Assembly (NCBI GenBank): GCA_963971535.1
Contig: OZ020592.1
Location: forward strand, 122,152,707-122,216,706
DNA from: Notolepis coatsorum
Taxonomy: Eukaryota; Chordata; Actinopteri; Aulopiformes; Paralepididae
Direction: 5' to 3'
Length of the DNA: 64,000 nt
The position numbers and the translations under genes are program-made. Below, piece after piece: positions 52,412 to 63,110 of this stretch (its first letter is position 1; each line of letters opens with the position of its first letter). Below the pieces are notes generated by a model. That model saw only the letters and a program-made list of their open reading frames with translations, was not told the origin of the DNA and ran no database searches.

Positions 52412-54254
52412 TAGGGTTGTCACGATACCAAAATTCGTTTCGATACTATACCAATATGAATTTCGATACTTTTCCTCAAAATCAGGGAAACACTCTCAGA
52501 TGTCATTATTGTTCTTTATTTTAAAACGCAACAATGAACAATGACAAGAATAAATAAATTAAATTAAAAGCAATGGCATTCAAAATGCTGGAGAACTTTT
52601 TTTGCACTCAAAACAGTTGCTGTACAAGGTTTCTGAACCCAGATTTCTCAACTGTATATATATTGGAACTTGGTCCACACAGATGAACTCTGAGACTGCC
52701 CTGTTGAGCCTTTTATCATCTTTGGGCCTAAAAGAAAAAATTGTTTGTTTCCGGTTGTCGACCGACCCTGCTGATTTAGATGCGACCAAATTTATTTAAG
52801 GAGTAAAAAAAAAAAAAGTAAAATACAAAAAAATATATATATAATTTCTTTGTCTTTTACAATAAAGTTTCATAAAAATCTTTGTCAAACCTTTAGTATT
52901 ATGGATATTAAACATGCTGGCAGAGTACATGCATCCATGTTGTTGTGAAAATTTTAATTAAATAAAGAAATTCCCTATCCATAGTCGCCGTGGGAAAGAA
53001 TAAAATAAAAAAAAATCCCTACCTACCTGCCTTAACTGACAACCAACAGGAAACAAACAATATTTTTTGTATGCCTTGGACTAATTTGTGTACTTAATAT
53101 GCTGCTAAAAAAAAGCTGGGAGGTTAGGTTGCTTCTGAGTGGGGGGAGTCACTCTGTGAGCCAAATGCAGCAGACTTCTGTAGTTCAAAAAAATTCAAGG
53201 GGTAGAAAAAGTATGGTTGTAACTTGTATATTATTATTATTATACATTTGTCATAGCAGAGGGCCTAATTAGTTTGAGATACCATAACCTAGAAAACATT
53301 TTGATGAGTGAGACTGATTTTATATATAGCCTATCATAATCTAGAACTAGGTTATGTCATATTGTAGGCTGTTTAACAAAAATAAAATAGATTTCCGTTG
53401 TCTTTATACAGTATGTATGAACCATTAAATGGGCAATTGTCAAATGTATCTTTTGTCTTTGTATAAATCACGTTTGTGACTAAGCTATAGAGATGCACAT
53501 GTGCATCAATTCATTTCTGTTGTGGGTAGGCAACAGGGGAGGCTGTGTTTACTAGCTTTCAGCACTGCAGTTTAGGCTATGTATAGCTTATTATTAGGCT
53601 TTTCAATTTATTTTCTATTCTTGCTAATAGCATTGTGGACATTTTCTAATGCTCGTATAAGGAACTGTAGTCACGAGAGCTAGCATAGCTCATCCAACGA
53701 ATGTTGGCATCAATGGCATGACTACAGTACTGATAGGAGCTACTGTAGCATTAACTTAACGTTAGTTATCATACCATCGGCAATTGCAGTGAGGATCTTT
53801 ATTAACGTTAGCTAGCTAGCACATTTTGCATAGAATAAACTCGGCTAACGTTAGCTTATATAGCTAGCAAACTATAATTCTAGTTAAAGCTAGCTAGCTA
53901 ACGTTAATCAATAAAGATCCTCACTGCGATTGCCGATGGTTATGATAACTAACGTTACGTTAATGCTAGCTCTCGTGACTACAGTTCCTTATACGAGCAT
54001 TAGAAAATGTCCACAATGCTATTCGCAAGAATAGAAATCTCAATCTTTCTCCATCAGAGCTCTCTCTTCCGGTAAACTAGCGCAACATCATCACTGACAG
54101 CATCGCTGTGCTCCAATAGGAAGGCATTCACATGCATAAATGAATAAATTAAATAGAGAAAAAAATACAGTTTTTTTCCAAACGCAGTATAGTATCATTT
54201 CGAACACTCTAGTACCGCGGTACTATACTAATACCGGTATACCGTGCAACCCTA
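52412..54254. mobile_element. hAT-like element (TAGGGTTGTCACGATACC family) with an internal hairpin
   Basis: Ends TAGGGTTGTCACGATACC and GGTATACCGTGCAACCCTA are imperfect inverted repeats. The TSD GTGCACAG is exact (52404-52411 and 54255-54262). An internal inverted repeat of about 150-200 bp per arm lies at 53615-54040. No transposase frame. Confidence 0.92.
53615..54040. repeat. Internal inverted repeat (potential long hairpin)
   Basis: The left arm has ATTTTCTAATGCTCGTATAA, AACTGTAGTCACGAGAGC and CAGTGAGGATCTTTATT; the right arm has all of these as reverse complements (for example TTATACGAGCATTAGAAAAT). The left arm carries about 60 extra bases near 53690-53750. GCTAGC-rich sequence forms the loop. 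Confidence 0.88.
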
Positions 54255-54262
54255 GTGCACAG

Positions 54263-54685
54263 ACGGGAATAAGGGGACCTTGGACATTGACAGGAAGGTT
54301 GACTGTACCACCAGTTGCCTGACCTTCTGCAGGGACATGGTTGTACCAGCAAGGACTGTGCGCTGTTTTCAAAATAACAAGCCCTGGATCATACACCGCT
54401 GACCTTAAGAGGCTTATTAATGAGAAGAAGGCTGCATTCAGGAAGGATAACATGGAAGGGCGCAAGCAGGTGCAGCGGAAACTAAAGAGGAGTCTGAAGC
54501 CAAGAAGGACTATAAGAAGCAGGTGGAGAGGAAGCTGCAGCACAACACCAGAGAGGTGTGGAGGGGAATGAAAACCATCACCGGCTATAAGCAGGTAAAC
54601 TGCCAGGCAGAGGGTGATGATGTGGACAAGGCCAACGAGTTTAACCAATTCTACAACCGGTTTGACACGCAGCCAAGGTTCGCGG
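54263..54685 (+). pseudogene. LINE ORF2 fragment
   Basis: The plus strand, in shifting frames, encodes VVPARTVRCF..NKPWI, LINEKKAAFRK, KKQVERKLQHNTREVWRGMK and FNQFYNRFDT, the linker between endonuclease and reverse transcriptase in fish LINEs. Stops and frameshifts are present, and both the 5' and 3' parts are missing. Confidence 0.75.
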
Positions 54686-54686
54686 G

Positions 54687-55088
54687 CTGGGCGATTAATC
54701 GATTTTATCGATTAATTCGAATTCATGATTTAGGACGATTTTTATTTTTATTTATTTTTTTATTGTTACTTTTTTTTTACGATTCACCTTTTATTTTACA
54801 AAATGTTTGGTGAAAGTTAGGTTTGCACTTTATTAATCCCAATAGGGACATTCATTCTTGTTTGATGATCAAGAGGCACCTTTTATTTGTTTTAAGTGAA
54901 GATTGGTGAAAGTTAGGTTTGCACTTCAATCCCAATAGGGAAATTCATCTTGGTTTGATAATTTTTGTGTGTCAAATAAAAACAAAGCTTATTTGAATGA
55001 TTTCCTTGGCGTTTCTAGTTTTTTAAGAGAAAAAAATCTATTAAAATCGTAAATCGGATGTGGCGTGAGTTTAGGCCATATCGCCCAG
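54687..55088. mobile_element. hAT-like element (GGGCTGGGCGATTA type) in the LINE fragment
   Basis: Left end GGGCTGGGCGATTAATCG and right end CATATCGCCCAG are partly inverted. A clear TSD was not found, so the boundaries are approximate. The interior repeats AGTTAGGTTTGCACTT twice. Confidence 0.55.
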
Positions 55089-55109
55089 TTGACCAGGCCA
55101 CACCGACCT

Positions 55110-55530
55110 CCCCTCCCACCTCTCCAGCTGCAGCCCCTCTCACCTCTCTAGCTGCAGCCCCTCTCACCTCTCCAGCTGCAGCCCCTCCCACCTCTCCAGC
55201 TGCAGCCCCTCTCACCTCTCCAGCTGCAGCCCCTCCCACCTCTCCAGCTGCAGCCCCTCCCACCTCTCCAGCTGCAGCCCCTCTCACCTCTCCAGCTGCA
55301 GCCCCTCTCACCTCTCTCACCTCTCCAGCTGCAGCCCCTCTCACCTCTCCAGCTGCAGCCCCTCTCACCTCTCCAGCTGCAGCCCCTCTCACCTCTCTAG
55401 CTGCAGCCCCTCCCACCTCTCCAGCTGCAGCCCCTCTCACCTCTCTAGCTGCAGCCCCTCTCACCTCTCCAGCTGCAGCCCCTCTCACCTCTCCAGCTGC
55501 AGCCCCTCTCACCTCTCCAGCTGCAGCTCC
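55110..55530. repeat. 24-bp minisatellite (TCTCCAGCTGCAGCCCCTC...)
   Basis: About 17 copies, with CTCACC or CCCACC endings and one short insertion near 55311. Each unit holds CAGCTG and CTGCAG palindromes. With a period divisible by three, both strands are open (SPAAAPLT and GEVRGAAA repeats), so those frames are not evidence of a gene. Confidence 0.93.
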
Positions 55531-55781
55531 TCCTCCTGACCCCACCCCCAGTCTCACCTAGCCCCCCCCCCCTGTCACCTATCCCCACCCCCTGTCACCT
55601 AGCCCCCCCTGTCACCTGCCTCCCCCCCTGTGTCACCTGTTTTTATACACCTGTTTTATACACCTGCTTTTATCTCATCACATTTGTATTGGTAGATAGG
55701 ATTTACTTGAATTTGTATCATGTGAAATCATGTGAAATTTTATCATATACCCTGAATTTCCCCAACGGAAGTTATCTATCT

Positions 55782-55926
<145 letters not shown>

Positions 55927-55928
55927 GT

Positions 55929-56080
55929 GTGATTGATTGAAAACTTTATTAACAGATTGCAGAATGGGTACAATACAGTACGACTCAATACACACAATTG
56001 TTAAGGGGATGCAGACCAGAGAAAGACTTTCGTCTTGTTTACATCAGGGTCCCCCATTTTCAATTAATCATAAACATTTC
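55929..56080 (-). mobile_element. 5'-truncated LINE tail
   Basis: Same tail family as 2033, 11824 and 62309, antisense to IPO11, starting TGATTGATTGAAAACTTTAT next to the CTAT repeat. Confidence 0.7.
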
Positions 56081-56204
56081 AGACATTTCAGATTTCTTTA
56101 GGCACTTTGAGCAACACAAACCAAGTGCCATTCAGCTCCATGGTATTGGAGTGACGGGGTAGCTCTGCTGTTCTACCTGACCGCCCAAGTAGAGCCTGTA
56201 TCTG

Positions 56205-56890
56205 GGAAACACTGATGTTGACGTGGTCCCCTTGTTTGTAAACATGTTGACGTGGTCCCCTTGTTTGTAAACATGTTGACGTGGTCCTCTTGTTTGTAAA
56301 CATGTTGATATTCTCTTGTTTGTAAACATGTTGATATTGTCCTCTTGTCTCTTGTTTGTAAACATGTTGACGTGGTCCCCTTGTTTGTAAACATGTTGAT
56401 ATTGTCCTCTTGTCTCTTGTTTGTAAACATGTTGACGTGGTCCCCTTGTTTGTAAACATGTTGATATTGTCCTCTTGTCTCTTGTTTGTAAACATGTTGA
56501 CGTGGTCCCCTTGTTTGTAAACATGTTGACGTGGTCCTCTTGTTTGTAAACATGTTGATATTCTCTTGTTTGTAAACATGTTGACAGTGTCCTCTTGTCT
56601 CTTGTTTGTAAACATGTTGACAGTGTCCTCTTGTCTCTTGTTTGTAAACATGTTGATATTGTCCTTGTTTGTAAACATGTTGACATTGTCCTCTTGTCTC
56701 TTGTTTGTAAACATGTTGGTATTGTCCTCTTGTTTGTAAACATGTTGACATTGTCCTCTTGTCTCTTGTTTGTAAACATGTTGGTATTGTCCTCTTGTCT
56801 GTAAACATGTTGATATTGTCCTCTTGTTTGTAAACATGTTGATATTGTCCTCTTGTTTGTAAACATGTTGACGGTGTCCTGTTGTCTCTT
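56205..56890 (+). repeat. Minisatellite of about 26-36 bp reaching the IPO11 splice acceptor; 21 GTAAACA cores
   Basis: Units read CTTGTTTGTAAACATGTTGA followed by CGTGGTCCC, TATTGTCCT or CAGTGTCCT, some with an extra CTTGTCT. I count 21 copies of GTAAACA. The last unit grades into the acceptor: CTTGTTTGTAAACATG becomes CTTGTTTCAG. Only two AG dinucleotides (56586 and 56622) occur between about 56200 and the acceptor. Three long minus-strand frames are shadows of the repeat. Confidence 0.93.
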
Positions 56891-56897
56891 GTTTCAG

Positions 56898-56998
56898 AAT
56901 ATCGTCAACAACCACAACCTAGATGTGAACGTCAGATGGTTGGCTGTGCTCTACTTCAAAAATGGCATCGATAGATACTGGAGGAGAGTCGCCCCACA
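56898..56998 (+). CDS. ipo11: IPO11 (importin-11), second coding exon
   Basis: Acceptor TTTCAG ends at 56897 and donor GTGAGT starts at 56999. The 101 bases encode 33 residues, [20 protein letters not shown] then [13 protein letters not shown], plus two bases of the next codon (CA, as expected for the His that follows in importin-11). It joins the previous exon in phase 0 and leaves in phase 2. The segment contains the [12 protein letters not shown] helix of the importin-beta N-terminal domain, the region that binds Ran-GTP in this family. No damaging change is seen. Confidence 0.94.
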
Positions 56999-57002
56999 GT
57001 GA

Positions 57003-57188
57003 GTAGACCTCTCTCGCTCTCTCGCTCTCTCTCTGTCTCTCTCTCTGTCTCTCTGTCTCTCTCTCTCATTTTCTCTGTCTCTCTCTTTCTGTCTCTGTCT
57101 CTCTCTGTCTCTCTCTCTGTCTCTCTCTCTCTCTCGCTCTCTCGCTCCCTCCCCTCTCTGTCTCTCTCTCTGTCTCTCTCTCTCTCTG

Positions 57189-57259
<71 letters not shown>

Positions 57260-57262
57260 GCC
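57003..57262. repeat. (CT)n microsatellite with GTCTCT interruptions
   Basis: Nearly pure CTCTCT with periodic TGTCTC, starting four bases after the splice donor. Arg/Glu and Ser/Leu frames are artefacts. Confidence 0.95.
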
Positions 57263-57379
57263 AGTCGCAGACTGTGTGGGTGACTCTCACTCAAAGCGCT
57301 TATGGGCGGAGCCCATCCAAAAATTACTTTATGCTCTGTCTCTCGCTCTCTCTCTCGCTCGGCGTCTCTACCGGCTTGG

Positions 57380-57740
57380 CTGGTCGTTCATACTAACACC
57401 GGTGGGTGGGGATTGGACGTTGTGGACAGCGACTCCTACAGGTCGGTTGGTGCGCCTGTACAGCAGAATCAGAAAGTATCGGGGGCAGCGTGAGCCTCCC
57501 ACGCGTTACTCCTCGCCACTGAGAGATTGCGCTGTTCAGGTGAAAAGATGTGACAGCTGCCTCCTCGTGTACAGGAGGGGACACGTGATGCAAGGCTTGG
57601 TCCTCACTGCAGCTGACCAGTGGGAGGCCTAGTCTAGCAACGTTCGAGACAGGGGAGGGGAGAATTGAAGGGAGAATTGGCGAGGCAAAATTGGGATGGG
57701 AGAATTTTTTTTGAAAAATAAGGTGAAAAAGTGGATACAA
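57380..57740 (+). mobile_element. tRNA-derived SINE, 5'-truncated or diverged
   Basis: Shares with the SINE at 47520-47994, in the opposite orientation, a CCCACGCGTTAC word, AGGTGAAAAGA, a GGAGGGGACA-type segment, and a 3' end of AATTGGCGAGGCAAAATTGG type. The tRNA head is degraded. Confidence 0.7.
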
Positions 57741-57905
57741 TTTCTTTTTAATTTGTAAAAAAGAAAATTTAATATTTTTTTTTCTATTCATTCTGTTTAA
57801 ACCATTCTGTTTAAACCAATCAGGTTTTTTTTCACAGTTGCAGATAAAGATTAGGCTACACTAATATTATACTATTAAAAGAAACTGATTTGTTATATTC
57901 ATTAA

Positions 57906-58139
57906 CACTTTGGATGCCAGCAACGCGCTTTGTTGTTAGTTCATGCCGACCGTTGTTGAGTTGAGTGCCCGCCAACGCTATATGTTTGTCGTATTTATTT
58001 TTATTGGCGATTTGAATTCATATTTCATCAATCGAGCCTCAGGTTAGTGTTGCAGACTCTCTCTGAGCTCAATTGGGAAGATACCGCCCCCTATCGTCTC
58101 TCCCTGTGTAACTGCACCCCATTACTTTAGACTGCTGAA

Positions 58140-58177
<38 letters not shown>

Positions 58178-58848
58178 TTCCTCATTTTACTTTTCCGTCA
58201 AGCCAACTGAATAATCCATTGTGATCGCCGGCCCGGAAAACGCGTGGATTATGTATTTACAGTACCCAATGCTGAATCAATAAACGCGATCGATATTTGG
58301 AATGGCGATCAGGAATTGGAATAATCTTTTTGGATAACATCTGATCTGAGGTAAGGCATTTATTTTACCAGTCTTAGGATAATCAGAGCTATTTTCACAG
58401 ATATATCAGCGTTTGCCCTATGCGTGTGTGGCTGTGATCGCTGATGAGGAAATGAGAGAATTGATATTTCAGCCCGCTTCTATAGCGTGCATAAGTACAC
58501 ATATATTCTATCGATAATGTAGCGTTTATTTTAAAACGATTCATAAATAGGCCGAAAAATGACAACGTTTTTGTGTATGCCAGAATATTCCAGTAAATGC
58601 AGATTATCACAGAATCTTTATATTTTCCTTGAAAACGAGGGCTTTTCAAAATGCTATAAAACGGAAATGAACAGATTAAAAAAAAAAATCCGTTTAGACA
58701 ATGTTGACTGCAAACAAGTCATTGATAAACGACGGGCAGATTAGACACATAGCCATAATTTAAGACAGAGATTATGCGTTCACAACGCTATCATTGAAGT
58801 GGGTGGTGGCATTGGGTAAGGCGCACCGCATGGCTGGTAATCAAAGTG
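57906..58848. mobile_element. piggyBac-like element (TTAACACTTTGGATGCC subfamily), long copy
   Basis: The left flank is TTAA (57902-57905); the right flank is TTAG (58849-58852), a one-base change. Ends CACTTTGGATGCC and ATCAAAGTG. It contains a G-run (about 58140-58173). The segment from about 58530 to the right end is nearly identical to the shorter copy at 62503-62850. Confidence 0.8.
58140..58173. repeat. Poly-G run
   Basis: About 34 consecutive G within the piggyBac-like element. Confidence 0.95.
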
Positions 58849-58852
58849 TTAG

Positions 58853-59523
58853 GGCGTTTTCACACCTGGCTTGTTTGGAGCTGTTGATTCGAAACCTGGA
58901 GCGTTTACCCGCTATTTCGGTTCAGTTGGGCATATATTAGTGATGCACCGATGTGAAAATTGTGGCTGATACCGATAACCGATATTAATATTGCTGTTCT
59001 GGCCGATACCGATATTTACCGATGTCGATATCTCTGTATAGAAAACACTTTTTTATGATAATCAAATAAAGTGCTATTTTCCAAAACGCATAATTTTTTT
59101 TACTTTTGTAACTTATTTTCAGAAATGACTGATATTTTGAAACTATTTAAGGCCAAAACATATAAAAATAAGAAAAAAAAGATAAATAATTTTTTTTTTT
59201 TTTTTTTTTTTTTTAATATCGGCCCTATCTTGATATCGGACCGATACCGATGTGTAAAAAAACGGCCATATCGGCCGATATTATATCGGCGGCCGATATA
59301 GCGTGCGCATCACTAGCATATATGAACACAGCAATCACATTCTGTTGCGGAACAAAACAAGCGGACCGAGACCACCTAGAGAGGGTGGTCTCGGCGCGGC
59401 GCACTTCCAAACGAACCCGACGCGACTCGTATGCTGTGAGAATGCAATCGATTTAGCAAACCGACACAATAATAATAATAGTAGTGAGCCGTGGGTCAAC
59501 GTGGAGCAGCGATGACTCGGTAC
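58853..59523. mobile_element. Possible element with GGGCGTTTTCACACC end, interrupted by a hAT
   Basis: AGGGCGTTTTCACACCTGG at the left resembles a DNA-transposon end in fish. Its right end may lie in the gap. The hAT element 58938-59315 is inserted in it. Confidence 0.35.
58938..59315. mobile_element. hAT non-autonomous element (TAGTGATGCAC family)
   Basis: Ends TAGTGATGCACCGATG and GTGCGCATCACTA. The TSD GCATATAT is exact (58930-58937 and 59316-59323). Same family as 31763-32116, in opposite orientation. Confidence 0.93.
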
Positions 59524-59723
59524 NNNNNNNNNNNNNNNNNNNNNNNNNNNNNNNNNNNNNNNNNNNNNNNNNNNNNNNNNNNNNNNNNNNNNNNNNNNNN
59601 NNNNNNNNNNNNNNNNNNNNNNNNNNNNNNNNNNNNNNNNNNNNNNNNNNNNNNNNNNNNNNNNNNNNNNNNNNNNNNNNNNNNNNNNNNNNNNNNNNNN
59701 NNNNNNNNNNNNNNNNNNNNNNN
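59524..59723. other. Assembly gap (200 N)
   Basis: Exactly 200 unknown bases, followed at once by CT-rich tandem repeats, which probably caused the break. The true length is unknown. Confidence 0.99.
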
Positions 59724-59733
59724 TTCATGCTCT

Positions 59734-59795
<62 letters not shown>

Positions 59796-59853
59796 TCTCT
59801 TGGTTATTCTATCTATTTTTCACTTTCTCTCTTGGTGATTCTCTATTTTTCAT

Positions 59854-59901
<48 letters not shown>

Positions 59902-60239
59902 TCTCTTGGTTATTCTATATTTTCTCTTTCACTTTCTCTCTGGTTATTCTATCTATTTTCTCTTTCACTTTCTCTCTTGGTTATTCTATCTATTTTTCTC
60001 TTTCACTTTCTCTCTTGGTTATTCTATCTATTTTTCTCTTTCACTTTCTCTCTTGGTGATTCTCTATTTTCCGTGTTCTCTCTCTCTCTCCTCTCTGTTT
60101 TTCTCTCTTGGTTATTCTATCTATTTTTCTCTTTCACTTTCTCTTGGTGAACCTCTATTTTTCGTGTTCTCTAAATAGATTGGATTTGTAATGCACTTTT
60201 TGTTAAATAACTTTTTGGTAAATTGTCTCCTTCACATCT

Positions 60240-60290
<51 letters not shown>
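59724..60290. repeat. CT-rich microsatellite and minisatellite
   Basis: (CT)n runs alternate with TCTCTTGGTTATTCTATC and TTTTTCTCTTTCACTTTC units. Ser/Leu-rich frames here are artefacts. Confidence 0.93.
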
Positions 60291-60292
<2 letters not shown>

Positions 60293-60889
60293 TCAAACTT
60301 TATTTATGCTCAAATACTTGGCAGTCGCATTACTAATGAGAACCACATCACAACCAAATCAATAGACTACATGAATACGGTGTCTGGTCAGAGAGGGAGT
60401 GGTAGAGAGTAGGGCACAGTTCTTACCCTCGTGGGCAGAGCTTCAGAACCGTCTAGTAGCCCTGCCAGACGCAGAGCCGTTTCTCATTGGAGATTTCAGG
60501 ACATGTCTGGCATCACTGAGACACAGCTCCACTCCCCTTTCCAGAGAGTAAGGGTTCAGGCTAGGTATGGACAATTACTATTCTCCTCATACAAACACTT
60601 ATAGGAACAAGTCTCGAAATTATCAAACGTGCGTTCATTCCCCGGAGAAATGATTCTGTGACTCCTTCACTCTGGGAAAATCTACCAAAAAACTCGAGCT
60701 GCCGTCGACGGAGGCTTTTATAGACTTCTGCTCAGAGCTGCGGACTGATACTTGCTGTGCGTGTGGTGGCCGGTCTTCCTAATATGGTCACAAAAAATGG
60801 TGTCCCTCCGCCAAATAATGGCCGCACAGTGTGGATCAGAAATAAACAGCGCCCTATATCACGGCGCCGTACAGCTCGACCCGGAACCG
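60291..60889. other. No recognised gene; possible LINE-derived
   Basis: The minus strand has AATAAAGTTTGAACTC at the left edge, like a LINE 3' end. A short plus-strand frame around 60625-60700 (IIKRAFIPRRNDSVTPSLWE) resembles LINE C-termini only weakly. Confidence 0.3.
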
Positions 60890-61005
60890 TTGTCAGACAG
60901 AGAATTGTGGAAGCAACGTTCTTGCCTGTTCTTGACTTTGGAGATTTGCTATACACTAATGCATCTGCCCATTGTCTTCATATGCTTGATACAGTGTACC
61001 ATGGA
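60890..61005 (+). pseudogene. LINE reverse transcriptase fragment
   Basis: The plus strand encodes RQRIVEATFLPVLDFGDLLY and SAHCLHMLDTVYHG, the thumb-side region after the catalytic domain in fish LINEs. It is cut at 61006 by a hAT insertion. Confidence 0.75.
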
Positions 61006-61288
61006 TAGGGATGGGTACCGAATCCGGTACTTTTAAGGGTTTTTTTTTTTATAATTTTTTTTTTTCCGATGACGTCAATGTTTCGTTTACGTGAAACGAA
61101 AGTTACGAAACCTATGAAGTGTGCCTCACGTCAACGTTCACTCGCACAATACACGCTTACCTAGGATTTGACTTGATTCAACAACAAAGCAGTCGGGGCA
61201 ATGGCAAGCCGAAAACGGTCGCAAGTGTGTTTACACTTTACAAAGCTAGATGCAGACAACGCTCGCTGCAATATTATATATATATTAA

Positions 61289-62223
61289 CCCTTTAATTGC
61301 CAAGGACGACTTTAGACGTCATTGCTCGCCATGCTTAATCTGCCAATGACGTCGTACAGCGTCTTTGAGATCAATATTTAAAAAATCTGTCATGGCAATC
61401 ATATTTCACCCACGGAGACTTGAGACTTGCTGTTGATCTCCTCTCAACTCTCCAACGGTTCAAGACCGCCATCTGGTGGCCGATCGGCGAATCGCCAAAA
61501 CCGGAAGTGACGCGCCGGAAGTGGTGCTCACCCATATTTCGTCCGGCCACTCGCTAGCGGGACTCCAGCTTGATACACTGGATAGCGATCCGTTGCCAAT
61601 AACTCGATAAACAACATGATTTGGACGTATATAGTAGTATACAACCTGGAAATGGATCGCATACAACAACATCCCATAATAGCGATCTTTCTGCTCCACG
61701 CTGATCACCCAACGGTCAGAGGAAGCCGCGGTGAGTTTCAGCGTGTTTGATTATTATTAAACATACACACTGCTCCGATCAACATATCACCCATACTACA
61801 TGAATCATTTAACGTCGGACTTATAACCCCCCCCCCCCCCCCCCTCCGGTCACCAGCAGATGATGAGGCATGACGATTAGGACCTTGTACAATTGAAATT
61901 TTTTATCTGACGTCAATCGGTGTCATTTGATGATCTAATATATGTATTTGTGGCTATAACTCACGTTCTATGGAATGCTGCAGAAAACGATAAAAACATA
62001 TTTATACTTTAGACTATATTTTAGTATGAATGTGTGAATGAAAAAGTAGAACGTTGCTACATCCTAAACGATAGATACTTGATGTTGAATGGGCCATAGT
62101 AATGTCAATTTAGCAATACAATTTAAAAAGTTATAGCCCTGCAAAGAAGGGGAACATCTCCATAGACAAATAGAGCTGGCAGAGGACGGTATAAGGATGG
62201 ATATAAGCGTGGCAGAGAAAGGG
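61289..62223. mobile_element. piggyBac-like non-autonomous element (copy 3), reversed
   Basis: Flanked by TTAA at 61285-61288 and 62224-62227. Ends CCCTTTAATTGCC and GGCAGAGAAAGGG. It is the reverse complement of the copy-2 type, with a C-run (61830-61848) where copy 2 has its G-run and a CTCF-like motif at 61464-61482. Confidence 0.92.
61464..61482 (-). promoter_or_regulatory. CTCF-like motif in piggyBac-like copy 3
   Basis: The minus strand reads CGGCCACCAGATGGCGGTC, identical to copy 2, and fits the CTCF consensus at all 19 positions. Confidence 0.6.
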
Positions 62224-62308
62224 TTAACAAAAAGGTAGGTAGATAAAAAAGGTTGAGACTAAAGTACAGAAAAAAGGTACCATTGGGTACCGGTATCGAT
62301 TCACAGGT

Positions 62309-62455
62309 TTTGATTGATTGATTGAAAACTTTATTTAACAGATTGCAGAATGGGTACAATACAGTACGGCTCAATACACACAATTGTTAAGGGGATGCAG
62401 ACCAGAGGAAGACTTTCGTCTTGGTTACATCAGGGTCCCCCATTTTAAATTAATT
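62309..62455 (-). mobile_element. 5'-truncated LINE tail
   Basis: TTGATTGATTGATTGAAAAC at the 3' end and the shared TTCGTCTTGGTTACATCAGG block. It truncates the hAT element to its left. Confidence 0.75.
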
Positions 62456-62502
62456 CAAAGGGAGAGAAGGCCTGTTCATCTTATCTCATTAAATGGCCTT
62501 AA

Positions 62503-62647
62503 CACTTTTAACGATTCATAAATAGGCCGAAAAATGTCAGTTTTTTGTGTATGCCAGAATATTCCAGTAAATGCCGTTTATCACAGAATCTTTATATTTT
62601 CCTGAAAAACTAGGGCTTTTCAAAATGCTATAAAACGGAAATGAACC

Positions 62648-62687
<40 letters not shown>

Positions 62688-62850
62688 GTCTCGACAATGT
62701 TGACTGCAAACAAGTCATTGATAAACGACGGGCAGATTAGACACATAGCCATAATTTAAGACAGAGATTATGCGTTCACAACGCTATCATTGAAGTGGGT
62801 GCTGGCATTCAACGGCGGTAAGGCGCACCGCATCGCCGGTAATCAAAGTG
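62503..62850. mobile_element. piggyBac-like element, internally deleted short copy
   Basis: TTAA at 62499-62502 and 62851-62854. The left end CACTTTTAACGATTC joins the terminal bases directly to sequence that lies about 620 bp inside the long copy at 57906-58848. From there to ATCAAAGTG the two copies are nearly identical apart from an A-run. Confidence 0.88.
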
Positions 62851-62909
62851 TTAATGGGATCGAGAACTCTGTCACTTGGTGTTAATTTGGTCAGCTACAG
62901 TATGTCCTT

Positions 62910-63110
62910 GGTTCTCGCTCTCGCTCCCTGTCTCGCTCTCGCTCTCGCTCTCGCTCTGTCTCTCTTTCTCTCTCTCTCTCTCTGTCTCTGTCTCTCTGTC
63001 TCCGTCTACTCCCTCTCATCTCTCTCCCTCTCATCTTCTCTCTTTCATCTCCCTCCTCTTTTTTTCTCTCCCCCCCCCCCCCCCCCCCCCTCTCATCTCT
63101 CTCTCATGGA
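62910..63110. repeat. CT-rich microsatellite with a C-run
   Basis: CTCGCT and CTCTCT words, then about 20 C at 63071-63090. The frames are artefacts. Confidence 0.93.

Larger units (their letters stand above)
61006..62308. mobile_element. hAT element (TAGGGATGGGTACC family) with nested piggyBac-like copy, right end lost
   Basis: Starts TAGGGATGGGTACCGAATCC. CTTACCTAGGATTTGACTTG matches the complete copy at 36707. After the piggyBac-like insertion (61289-62223) it resumes with GAGACTAAAGTACAG and GGGTACCGGTATCGATTCAC. It stops at 62308 where a LINE tail begins. Confidence 0.85.

Noticed and set aside
55015..55561. Alanine/proline-rich frames on both strands
   Set aside because: 24-bp minisatellite with period divisible by three; not a collagen-like or elastic protein gene.
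56088..56915. Three overlapping minus-strand frames of 211-275 codons rich in Thr, Asn and Gln
   Set aside because: Translations of the minisatellite next to the IPO11 acceptor, antisense to the gene; appearance in all three frames shows they are repeat artefacts.
56956..57294. Arg/Glu-rich and Ser/Leu-rich frames
   Set aside because: (CT)n microsatellite translations.
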